From Isohypsibius dastychi (taxonomy: Eukaryota > Tardigrada > Eutardigrada > Parachela > Isohypsibiidae): 58,015 bases of DNA. The translations under genes were made by a program, and so were the position numbers. Within the stretch, counting starts at the first letter, position 1. Every line of letters starts with the position of its first letter. Positions 40,067-49,948 of the stretch are shown here, one piece after another. The notes under the pieces were generated by a model. It made no database searches and was not told where the DNA came from. It worked only from the letters and a program-made list of their open reading frames with translations. Location: the NCBI GenBank assembly GCA_034696485.1, contig JAQIWT010000023.1, positions 1-58,015 on the forward strand, read 5' to 3'.

Positions 40067-41104
40067 CTAACAAGCCGAGTTCTGAACAGGAGGGGGAACT
40101 GGCCCAGTTCTGCCTGCTTTCCGGCCTCGCCATATCGTCACGCACTTCAAGAAATTCCAGAAATGAACTTGGTATTGTGAAATGGTGAAGGCGTAAATCA
40201 ATGGATTAACAAGGTACATATGATAGGCCCACCAATACGATGCGAAATATACAGTTGCGCTGATGCAATCCGCACAAAACGCCACTATAATATGAACCAC
40301 TTCCCAAAATAACCAGAATGCAAAAAATGTCACAATCAAAATTGCCAGATTCCGGATCGAGTGCAGATTGGCTTGAAGGCTCTTCCGTCGCAGCATACAC
40401 TGATCAGGTGGTTGTTCAATGACATTAACAACTGTGACCTTTGAGAGCTTGCTCATTTTCCGACGCACCATAAAAACAGCTAATCTAACGCAGTCTAGCG
40501 TGATGAAGCATAGTGGGAGGATAAACTCCACGGTGACCTGGAATATGATTAGAGGTGTTATAGCGCGGAATTCCACGTCACATTCATCTGGCTTCAAATT
40601 GGAGTACCCCTGTACAACATCCCAAAACAACACAAGTGGTGCATAAAACAAAAACGCGAATATCCATGAAACCACGATTATTTTGACCGCTTTCCTCGGG
40701 GTCTCCGTTGCTCGATAAGTAATTGCGTTAGTGATGAGTTTATAACGGTCGCAATTAACAGCGCAAATCATGATGGATTGCTCCAGTGGCAAACACAGAT
40801 CAATTATATTGTAGAATTTACATAGACCTTTTCCTGGTAGTGGCCATGCTTGGTATAATTCGGTTGGAAGTGATAGGGGCATGAGAAATAGCCCGGAGAT
40901 TATATTGGCTAGGGCCAGATTGGTTATGTAGTAATTGCTGACGATTTGCAGTTTGGCGTCTCGGAAGAAGGCGACAAGTACGATGGCGTTGAAAATGACG
41001 GCTAAGGAGGATGTGATGATGGTATCCATAATCAGGATACTGGAATGCCAGGCCGGCAGAGTCCATTTTGGGAATTCGAAAGTTGTGTTGTTGAGAAAGT
41101 TCAT
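40067..41104 (-). CDS. class A GPCR, muscarinic/biogenic-amine-like, single exon
   Basis: Seven-transmembrane receptor of 345 aa in one uninterrupted exon. TM1 carries Asn39; TM2 is LALANIISGLFLMP. The TM3 disulfide Cys95 pairs presumably with Cys175. Asp102 lies 17 residues before the DRY motif (CDRY, 118-121), exactly the amine-binding 3.32 position. The second loop start TYRATETPRKA resembles the muscarinic TYRAKRTPRRA. TM6 is FAFWLFWEVV with Trp264 at 6.48; the third extracellular loop CADC matches muscarinic CKDC. TM7 is YWWAYHMYLVNPLIYAF with an intact NPxxY. Departures from the class: Asn67 in place of Asp2.50, Phe266 in place of Pro6.50, Glu268 where muscarinic receptors have Asn6.52. 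Intracellular loop 3 is short. A monoamine or acetylcholine-like ligand is inferred from Asp3.32 only. Confidence 0.88.
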   Translation of the reverse strand: MNFLNNTTFEFPKWTLPAWHSSILIMDTIITSSLAVIFNAIVLVAFFRDAKLQIVSNYYITNLALANIISGLFLMPLSLPTELYQAWPLPGKGLCKFYNIIDLCLPLEQSIMICAVNCDRYKLITNAITYRATETPRKAVKIIVVSWIFAFLFYAPLVLFWDVVQGYSNLKPDECDVEFRAITPLIIFQVTVEFILPLCFITLDCVRLAVFMVRRKMSKLSKVTVVNVIEQPPDQCMLRRKSLQANLHSIRNLAILIVTFFAFWLFWEVVHIIVAFCADCISATVYFASYWWAYHMYLVNPLIYAFTISQYQVHFWNFLKCVTIWRGRKAGRTGPVPPPVQNSAC

Positions 41105-42103
41105 CAGGTTACGACTTTCGATGTCAAATAGCTATTTGGAAATAAAGGGAATTCGCCATGGATCATAGTCAACAAAAAGATGTGGCATGTATGTCAACGA
41201 TAATTTGGTTATAAATCGAGAATAGTGATCAACAAAATCCATGTCTTGCTTGTAGGATGAACGCATCTGGCATCTGGCACGAAAAGCCGAGCCAGTTATT
41301 TAATTGCGTTAAGCCTACTTGGTTGAACTCGATCCATGGTTTGTTGCTCTAGATGGAGGTGAGTATGAAAAATATAATTCTCTGTGGGATGGTCGAGAAA
41401 ATTAGAGTTATTAAGGAAGGGAAAAAATATATAATTCGGTTGATTTCGGGCGGCTCAGTCGACCGTGAATATTCGTATTTAACGGAGCGTGCGTGCGTAA
41501 TACGGTTCCTCGCTGAGAAACAATGAATGTCAGCAAAAACAGTTGTCTGATTAGAACCAATTAATTTCTTAAACCTTGACAGTCGAGGTATGTACAGACG
41601 TTACAAACTCTTCCCAGACAACATTCGTTCAAGCGTTGTTTTGCGACTAGTGGACTGAAGCGACACCTGGCTGAACGAATTAAAAAGATGGCATCCTCAA
41701 TGGAGAACTCAGACATTTATGAAGCGATTTTAGTCGCACTTGGCAGCGAGACGCTTTGTAGTACCATAACCGCAGAGGACACCGAACAAAAAAGTCCAAC
41801 TTTGCCGAAAAAAAATGATGATGTCATCAACATACGGTAAGCGAGGAATTCGTTGAGACAGGGTTTTTATAAACAGAACAAAGCGCTGTATCATAAATCA
41901 TCCGCCTATAGGGGACGTGTATGTTAAACGTGACCCCTTCCCCCGGTTGGCTTTTGAGTATCTGGTTTGTAGCACCGCCTCGATTTCTTTACTCTCCAAA
42001 GTGAATCAATAGAAGAGTTTCTTGGGAAACCATTTCGCTGAGAATCAGAGCGCATTCATATCATCCAGTGTAACTTGATTAACTTAAACTTGAAATATCA
42101 ACA
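41105..42103. other. divergent intergenic region with one weak exon candidate
   Basis: Between the GPCR start and the guanylate cyclase start, so promoters of both. A plus-strand open segment begins with an ATG at 41688 and ends at a good donor (41836, CG|gtaagcg): MASSMENSDIYEAIL... It may join after an acceptor near 42010 to end GTG TAA at about 42072, giving a ~70-residue peptide. Upstream of the ATG the same frame reads SGLKRHLAER, which recalls a C2H2 finger half. Too weak to call a gene. Confidence 0.3.
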
Positions 42104-45100
42104 ATGCTGAGATACCTTCTTTCTTTTTGTTTTCTCACTGGAGTCCTCTCCATCCAACTAAACATTATCGAAGTAATCATCGGACAAAATGTGATATACG
42201 GTCATCCCGCATCAGCTCCGGCATTCGATGTGGCATTTGAAAGCCTCGAGCATATTTATCCGACAGTTCTTCAAAATCACACAAGGAAACGGATATACAA
42301 ACCCGGCATTTATAACTGCCCAGATTCCGCAGCTATCATGATCATACTTGCCGCAGAAATTGAACGATACCTCAGAACACTGAATGGGTTTAACATACTC
42401 ATTTCTTCAGGTAAGTCTGAATAAATCAACGAGCAAATTTCTGAATGGTTTCACACAGGGTGTAGTTTGGAGATCGCAGTTCTGGGCGATTTCGCAAGAG
42501 GTGAGCGGATCTATGACAAGACTGCTCAAAGTGTGAAACTCTGTCATTTTTCAGAATGGAATGTTCCTTTATTCTCAAGGTATACTTTGTACACAATTAT
42601 GAGCTGATCATAAGAAGACTATGTTACAGTATCGCTGGCGACCCTTCACTAGCGAATAAAGTACGCTTCCCAACCACGCTGGCCTACGGACCAGTCGATC
42701 ATGGCAACATGGTCTTGGCTACTAAAGCGTTTGTCGATCAATTCTCATGGAAAAATATTCTACTCCTCTGCGATTCACTTTCAACATCGCCGGCGCTCAG
42801 CACATTCTACGTGTTAGAATGCTCGAATATCAAGAATGTTCTGAGTCGGATTCCAGGAGAGTATAACGTTATGACCAGTTATATAGATTCGGGAAGCATT
42901 GCCGATTTTGGTTCGACGCTTGAACAAATCCGACCTCGTGCAAGAGGTGACTCAGTAACATAATGATAGCCTTCAAGCTTTTACTTACTCCCGCGTATCA
43001 ATCACAGTCGTCATCATCTTCACAAGTCCGTACATTCTGAGAAAAATCATGGTAAGCGAACTGGATTCAAGGAAACTCCTGATTGTTATTATCATTTCAG
43101 GTCACCGCGTTCAAGAAAGGAATGACAAGCGGTGATTACGTGAGCTTCCTAGTAGAATACTGGTGAATGAAAACTAAGTGCAAAAAGTGTGACAGGTCTA
43201 TCTGGCGCCGGAAACCACCGCGGTGCCGACCTTTGGGAACTTGACATGGAAATATAACGATGATGACGATGATGTGCGCTGACACTTGGCGAAAAGTGCA
43301 GCAATCAACATTTCATTTCTTTTTTCCTCACAGGCTGCTTTTGACGCATTCAAGAGTCTGATTGTTTTTAACAACCCTAATCCAAAATGGGACCAGATAA
43401 AGGACGTCAGCGAGTTACGCCGTAATAAGACTGTACATGTGTATAACTACACATTCACAGATGACACACTGGTACGGACAATATCTGAATCCATTCAACA
43501 TTAATTCACTTTTATCTTGTAGTACAACGATTTGGCGGTTTCGGCGTACGAGATGATCACAACAATTATCCAGGTGGGTGTCCCTTCCATCAACCTTAGT
43601 GAGGCCTAGTTATGAAACCTTACAACAGGTTCTTAATGAGAGCGACCATCGAGAAATGACCGCCACAGATTTCTGCCAGTTGTTCATGAATCGGACATTT
43701 CACCTCCCATCCCGCACATTCTACATCAGTCCATTCGGGTTGCGCTTTAGCGATGTTGAGTTTTATCGAGTGGACCAAACTTCTGGAAAGCTGGAGGTAT
43801 GTAGGTATTGATGTGTTCCGATATCGAAGTATATGTTCATTCGAGAGTCTTAGGAGGTCTGGCACTATTATTCAAGGTCAAACCGCATCGAACGAACGTC
43901 GATACTAGGACTGAATTGGACAGGTGGGGGAGGCCCACCGCTCGATGTCCCTCTTTGTGGTTTTCAGGGTGAACGCTGTCTTCCCGTCAGCAACTGCAAG
44001 TTTAAACTTTTTCGAATGTGCAATGAAACATCGAAATAACGTTGCTATGTTGTATAGTTGCAACTGTCTTGGGCATAGCGATTGGTGGAGCTTTGGGCGC
44101 ATTGGTCCTGCTGATCATATTGACATTATTCATCAGGTGCGCATACAACATTTCTCTATTTGTAGAGACAATTGATTTTCAATACTATGATAGGAGAAAA
44201 ATCGGTGATGTCGACGTTTCTTGGTGGGATCTTAACGCGAACACTGAGTACGAAGCAGATGGATTTATCGATGATGTACATCATACCCGGAACCCCGGAG
44301 ACAGCAAAACAAGGCGCCAATATAAAAGTCACCCGGTCTGTTTTGAGATTTTCAACTTAGGAACAACAAGAAAAGATTTGCTGAGCTCTGCCAAAGCCGC
44401 GAAACTGCTGATTATAGTGAGTGTACATGTAGTAACTTTTGTCATCTGCTTGAACAGAAATACGATCCAGACAGAGGCAGATTCGAGCTGTTGTGGGGTG
44501 TATGCTTGCATACACCCCTCCATTATCTGGATAACCGACCGTCATAAAAATTTGTAAATGTTTTTTTCTTGTTCAGTTTTTTTTCTCATTCGGAGGGTCC
44601 ACTCAGGGGGGCAACATTTTTCAGACCCCCAAGGGGGCATAGCAGGGGGACAGCCAATCAAAAAAGCGTAACCAGAAACGCGCCTTTCTGATTGGCAGTC
44701 CCCCTGCGCTGCCCCCTTGGTGGTCTGAAAAATGTTGCCTCCCTGAGTAGACCCTCCGAATCAAAAAAAAACTGAACAAGAAGAAAAGATTTACAAATTT
44801 TTTTGACGGTCGGTTATCCAGATAAAAGAGGGGTGTATGCTTGCATACACCCCACAACAGCTCGAATCTGCCTCTGGATTCAGACATTTTCTTGCAGTTG
44901 AAAAATGTTCACCATCTCAACATCAGCTCTTTCTATGGAATATTCTTGGCGGATAAAACAACAGAGCTGATCTACGAACTACCTGAACGAGGTAGTCTCC
45001 ACGCGATCTTGGAAAACTCTAACGTACATTTCGACCGATTCCTGCAAAGATCGATCACTTGGGAGCTTCTTGATGTACAAATCATGAAAATCCGTGAACT

Positions 45101-46587
45101 TGTTTATTCTTAACACATCATGTACTTTATAGGGTGTTCATTATATCCATCAAAGCCGCCTGGGATGGCATGGTCATCTCTCTCCATTCTGCGTATTTCT
45201 CGACAAAAGATTCACCGTTAAAATAGGCGGCTATGTCTACACGCATCTCTCGAGAATTCTTCACAAATCTGAGCCACCAGCAGACACGGCCGAGATCCCG
45301 TTCAGAGCTCCAGAAATCCTCTCACCATTGCATGACACTGTCTCACGCCGGGCAGCTGATGTCTTCTCTTTAAGCAAGATGTGCGAACTTGTCATCATCA
45401 GAGTATCAGCAGATGAAGCAGTAGATGAAATGAGTCGTCAGCTAAGAAATCTTTTCGCATCGGGTCAATCGCAATCACCCTCCGAACGACCATCTGTGCA
45501 CCTCATGATGACGACACTCCAGAAACTGTCTCCGAGAATTAACATGGTTGATTCAATGATGAGGCGGCTGGAGAAATATTCGGCCGATTTGGAAGGACTT
45601 GTCTCAGAGCGGACTCAGGATTTAATGCACGAACGGGAAAAGTCCGATGAACTGCTTAGAACAATGATTCCACCGTAAGTCATATCAGTTAAGTCTGCCC
45701 CACAACTGACGGCACTGGCGTTTTTCACAGAAAATTTATCAATTTATTGAGAAACAAACAAGTCATCCCGGCGGAGAACTTTGATTGCGTGACAGTCATG
45801 TTCAGTGATCTGCCCTTCTTTGCCGCATTATGCAGCACATCGAGTCCGCTCGAGGTCACACTTTTGCTCAACACGATCTACGCGGCATTGGATACTGTCA
45901 TATCTGGTTTCGATGCCTACAAAGTAGAGACCATCAATGACTCGTATGTCGTAAGTCAATACTTCGAACTGAACCCCGAAATACGTTGGTCTAAAGGGAA
46001 TGTCTGAAGGTGGCCAGTGGGTTACCGGAACGTAACAAAGACCGCCACGTGGTTCAGATTGCCCTTCTCGCTTTGGAGTTTATGAACACATTCGCTTCAC
46101 CCCAGTTGGCATCAAGGATAGACAGTTCTTTGAAACTAAGGATCGGCTTCCATTCTGGGCCGTGTGCAGCTGGGGTTGTTGGATTACGAATGCCCAGATA
46201 TTGCTTGTAAGAACGCGTACCACTCAAGTTCCAAGTGGTGATTAATGGGTGAATTGCAATCAGGTTTGGTGACACGATCAACACGGCTAGCAGAATGGAA
46301 AGTCATGGAGAAGGTCAGTTGGAGTAATTACGCTAACAATGTTCTGGCCATTTTGGGGAATTCTGCAGAATGCCGGATTCATCTTAGCAATGATGCGCAG
46401 GTTTTGCTCTCGCATGTTGGAGGATTCAGAATGGAGCATCGAGGACAAATTAATATCAAGGTAATTGAACGATATGAATCAGACCGTCTTCGTTCAGTTT
46501 CTCTTGAATGATTTGTAGGGAAAGGGACTTCGAGATACTTACTGGCTTATCACAAAAGATGCTTCTGTCGCGGGGATCGATTCATAG
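42104..46587 (+). CDS. receptor-type guanylate cyclase (gcy family), coding exon interrupted by a foldback element
   Basis: Single-pass receptor making cGMP. Nineteen exons, starting 42104-42410, 42459-42500, 42555-42579, 42630-42946, 43008-43051, 43101-43139, 43196-43273, 43334-43471, 43523-43573, 43629-43796, 43854-43995 and 44058-44416. Then 44458-45074 (containing the insertion), 45133-45674, 45731-45950, 46010-46206, 46264-46313, 46369-46460 and 46519-46587. Without the insertion this is 1027 aa. Order: signal peptide, ~450-aa ligand-binding domain ending PPLDVPLCGF, one TM (VLGIAIGGALGALVLLIIL), a degenerate kinase-homology domain (VHHLNISSFYGIF, FRAPEIL), the dimerisation coiled coil (ERTQDLMHEREKSDELL) and the cyclase domain. 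The latter keeps both metal aspartates (FSD, TIND), the guanine-selecting Glu (KVET) and NTASRMES. The intron after exon 11 seems to be GC-AG. The insertion at 44472-44876 brings in-frame stops, so activity depends on its removal by splicing. Confidence 0.85.
44464..44471. repeat. left target-site duplication (8 bp)
   Basis: GATCCAGA immediately left of the foldback element. It matches GATTCAGA at 44877-44884 in 7 of 8 positions. Joining the exon across one copy restores an open frame (KYDPDIFLQLKN) continuous with the kinase-homology domain. Confidence 0.8.
44472..44876. mobile_element. foldback MITE, hAT-like, inserted in a coding exon
   Basis: A 405-bp non-autonomous element made of two long inverted arms (about 44472-44665 and 44683-44876, roughly nine in ten positions matching) around a ~20-nt loop. 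Termini are CAGAGGCAG...CTGCCTCTG, matching the hAT-type CAGRG end. Flanking 8-bp repeats (GATCCAGA/GATTCAGA) fit hAT target duplication. Each arm carries near its end an 11-bp palindrome (GGGGTGTATGC-tt-GCATACACCCC). There is no transposase frame. It adds 413 nt including one duplication, which is not a multiple of three, and the left arm puts a stop in frame soon after entry. Transcribed, it would form a long hairpin. Confidence 0.85.
44877..44884. repeat. right target-site duplication (8 bp)
   Basis: GATTCAGA directly right of the foldback element; one mismatch to the left copy suggests the insertion is not brand new or that one copy has mutated. A TTGCAG acceptor-like site lies 8 nt further on. 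Confidence 0.8.
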
Positions 46588-47512
46588 TTTCTATGCTTTT
46601 CTAGTAGTGTTCCTGTTCCTCTCTTGCCCGAGGCTGTAAAGATATCTCTACAGCCTTGCTCTTGCCCCGCTGATGACCAGTTGCTGTAATTATTTAGCTT
46701 TGGTGAAACAGCAAACTTTCAGTTCTAGAAAAATATACCACGGAGAATTTGAAACTAAATTTTTGGATTGGATTTCTTCTGACACGGTAGAAGTGTGACT
46801 AAGCACTGTCTTTCGGGTAACTCTCACAAGGAATGAATAAACGATCCTTCCAATTCGTGAATGTTAGATATCATCCAACAGTGGGGAACAGTGGATAGAG
46901 AAGATTCCCGAGCCACGAATTGAGATGCGGAAACTGACATGCAATCTACTGTATATGACCGATAATATTCGTGCTACCAACGAGTACAAATTCAGTACTT
47001 CAAATAGCGCTAATTAATTTCAGGTCACGATGTAGAAGATGTTGTGGCTATAGCGCTTGAATCAGTCGAGTTTCACCGGATTCGGCAACCTATGCTGTTA
47101 GTTTTGAGCTGCGTAGATACGCGTATGGCGTACTTCAGATAACGTTTGGGGCCTAGAACTGCGAGTTCAGCAGCCGTAAGATTGGCAATTCAGGGCTCTG
47201 AGCTGCTGATTTCACAAATTCCGAATCGCGACATATTGTTTCCGGAATTTTTATGAAGATGGAACCAGACTGCTGAAATAATGAAATAAGTAGTTAAAAA
47301 GCATCATGGCGATAGTTCATGATTCGCTGTGTCGGACCACAGCGATGGGTTGACTGCAATATTCCTTAATAGCATAAACAAGCTGCACCATATCTTATAT
47401 TGTAAACAAATTGCCAACGTTGATAATGATCAGGAAATTTAGGGAGCTGCTTCAGCTTCAGAGACCCGGTTTACTGGTCATGGACATGAGAATCATAAAC
47501 GTTGTGGGATCA
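46588..47512. other. 3' flank of guanylate cyclase, no supported gene
   Basis: No gene seen. A 26-bp near-perfect palindrome (46631-46656, AGGCTGTAAAG...CTACAGCCT) about 45 nt after the stop would form a hairpin in the 3' UTR. Confidence 0.4.
46631..46656. repeat. 26-bp palindrome in the presumed 3' UTR
   Basis: The sequence AGGCTGTAAAGATATC and its continuation to AGCCT read the same on both strands except for one mismatched pair. It lies shortly after the guanylate cyclase stop and could fold in the 3' UTR. Confidence 0.7.
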
Positions 47513-48109
47513 TCATCGATATCTGCCCTTTGTTGACAATGCACTCCCACTGCGAAATGAGATCGCCAACAACTTGTTGGCGACTACGCTCTATCAGTGC
47601 GAACCTCCGTCCCGTAAACGATTCCGTGAAATGACGACATTTGAGGTTTATGCAATTGCGTTTACCTCCAAAAAACATCGGCTTCTGTAGCTCATTGGGG
47701 CTATTATTCGGAATTCAGCACCGCATGCGATTTGTGGTGACGGATGCCTTAGTGGGTAATGGATATGCGCATTTTGGATATCTTTGTTTTTAACCAAATA
47801 AACAGGTCCTCTGATTTTCAGTCCATCCCTATTGCGGCGCTTAGCCGACGCAATGTAGATAATGAATCTTACATCATGGATGATGGGGTGGACAACATCT
47901 ATTTCGACAAATAAATCGTCACTTTTTCGAGTCCCCTGGTATATATATAAACCTTTAAACGTGCACATTCTGGCCTCAAAGCTCTCAAATGTGTGTTCTG
48001 ACTCTTCCTTATAACCTCCATACATTTCAAACAAGTGGATACCTAGGATGGCCGCATTCGGACTAACCGTAAAGAAATTCTCTTTCCGACTTGAATTCCC
48101 TGCGTTCAA
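47513..48109 (-). CDS. possible hypothetical protein (low confidence)
   Basis: A 460-nt minus-strand open frame (48109-47648) encodes non-repetitive, protein-like sequence (HTFESFEARMCTFKGLYIYQGTRKSDDLFVEIDVVHP). A donor after CFLE (47672) can join in phase to an acceptor at 47591 and run to TGA at 47513-47515. There is no in-frame ATG at the 5' end; the first is inside (FEM). A cag acceptor lies near 48098, so an upstream exon would have to overlap the opposite-strand gene at 48136-48531. Chance open frames of this length are expected a few times in a window this size, so this may not be a gene. Confidence 0.3.
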
Positions 48110-48531
48110 TAATCATCTTTCTACGTTTGCTCTAGTTGGGGCTACTACTCGTGCTTGGCATTCTCGCATGCACTGATGCTGGTAAGTCATGCTCAAAGGA
48201 TTCACCAGATAACGTGGCCTGCATGTCGGACTGCACGGCTTGGAATAAGCCAAGATGCGGCGTTCGGAAAGACTACAAGCGAATTCGAGACAACTGCAGC
48301 GCTTTTGGTAACCACATGAAAGCATGCTGTTTTATTGAGTCTGCATGTACCTGGACTAGGAGAATTCGTGGTTCCATCTGCAATGACCCTGCTTACCCCA
48401 TTCTGGCCTTTTCCGATGTCTGGGAGTGCAAGGGCGTCAACACATACCGAGAGCGAGAAATTGAAAACGACAATGGAGAACATGTCATGATCAAAGAAGA
48501 TCACTGTTGTAAACGATCGCTCAAAGATTAG
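48048..48531 (+). CDS. small secreted Cys-rich protein, 138 aa
   Basis: Two exons: 48048-48068 (MAAFGLT) and 48136-48531 (TAG), phase 0. Joined they give a good signal peptide (MAAFGLTLGLLLVLGILACTDA). The remaining ~115 residues carry about fourteen cysteines, including a CC pair (KACCFIESAC) and DHCCKRSLKD at the end. No transmembrane or GPI tail, so it is probably secreted. The pattern recalls small nematode secreted proteins, but I cannot name a family; a role in cuticle, gut or defence would be guesswork. It converges with the next minus-strand secreted protein. Confidence 0.65.
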
Positions 48532-48735
48532 CCTTATTATCTTATCAATATGAACACGTGAAAAAAATTGCCTTTTTTGTATCGGTTCTGGATTTCTGAC
48601 CATTTTAATTGAGGTGATTTTCTTACAACAAATAGTTTCAAAGACATCGATTACAATCAACAGGTGGAAGACGATTGATATTCTGAAATGCGTTCGCCTT
48701 TTAAGATGAGTGTCAAACACAACTGTCAAACATCA

Positions 48736-49501
48736 TTAGTTACAAGGACCACGGCCTTGACATTTAAACGCAGAAATAACGGCATCATTCAAATTTTGCG
48801 CAATCTCGGCGGTCTCAGCACCACAAGTTGTCCGAATCGGCTCAGCCGTGCAAGTGTTGTATTTTTCCTGTGCGCTAAAAGACGCCAAAGATAAATTAGT
48901 TACTGCCAGTTTACAAATTCTACACAGCCTCCCTCACCAGCAAGAATCGCGCAGCTTGTTGCCACTTCGCCATTCAGCCAGCTGAGCATCGAGACTCTGT
49001 CCCGGACCCTGGGGCTGTACGCTAGCCATCATTTCCTTGTGGCACCGATCAAACTCTGGACTGCTTTGCCTCAACTGTTGCACACAGTTAACATACTTCT
49101 CCGCTTTGGCTCCAAAGTTCGGTGAGTCACATTTTGCGGCCAGCTCAGTGGTGGCTCGTAGAACTCCACGGAGATCATCAAGATCCTCGGGAAGACAACG
49201 ATCAGCATAGTCCGTGAAACAAGTCATGAATTCCCGACCAGCTCTACAACAAAGACTTCCATAACATCAACGGGAAATGTTTAAATAAAATGATTACAGA
49301 CCCGCATGCTTGGACTAGCTGGGGTCCCGTCAAAGTGGCATATTGGTTCATCTGGAGAGTTTGTGAAATCTCAGCGCCTTCACCCATGGCCCAACCAATG
49401 ACAGGTCCAACGCAAGTCATCATTTGATTCGGGTTGCATGCTGGGTTAGCCTGGATGAAAGTCACAGTGGCCAGAATGGATAAAGCGGAAAATAGGAACA
49501 T
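48736..49501 (-). CDS. secreted Cys-rich protein (DUF19/27-kDa hemolymph-protein-like), 214 aa
   Basis: Three exons on the minus strand: 49501-49302, 49243-48938 and 48874-48736 (TAA); 645 nt, 214 aa. The N-terminus is a clear signal peptide (MFLFSALSILATVTFIQA/N). The mature protein is helical in character with widely spaced cysteines (MMTCVG, QACGAG, MTCFTDYADRC, KCDSPNF, NCVQQL, DRCHKEM, SCCAQ, NTCTAEPIRTTCG, FKCQGRGPC). This resembles nematode DUF19-type and insect 27-kDa hemolymph proteins, but the assignment is from general layout, not a specific match. The last acceptor was taken as tttag at 48875 rather than gcacag because only that keeps the frame. Confidence 0.68.
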
Positions 49502-49948
49502 GTTGGCGGTTTGAAGCTGAAGCAGTGAATAGATACTCGCTCGCTAGTTAATCTGATTTTATATCGGGTCCAGCAAGTGATGAACTTTGTTCGAAACTTC
49601 AGGTGTGGATGGCATTACTCACTGCGTCTCCTTCAAGTTCATTGGAATGAGAAAGTTCTGGTGAAAACAGACCAGCTGACTTTGATATCAGTTGCACGGA
49701 ATCTAAGGCTTCGCTGTCCACCGACAGATAATTGCTTCACAAATTGAGAGTATTTAGAATGGTCCCCCGTCTGTTTGAAAAACTGAAATTTTCCCCTATG
49801 GACTTTAGGCGAAGCGTTCATTCAACGGTCAATTATCGAATCTCTCTCAGCCATTGGTTGGCTTTCAGTTTATCTATAGATCTATGCTGAAATATGGAGC
49901 CCGAAACGATTCACTTGATTCATTTAGACTGATAATGAACCAAACAGC

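Noticed and set aside
44621-44887. 88-aa minus-strand open frame in the foldback element
   Set aside because: It arises from the element's inverted arms and copies part of the host exon frame; not a transposase.
48202-48729. 175-aa minus-strand open frame
   Set aside because: Shadow of the Cys-rich plus-strand gene at 48136-48531.
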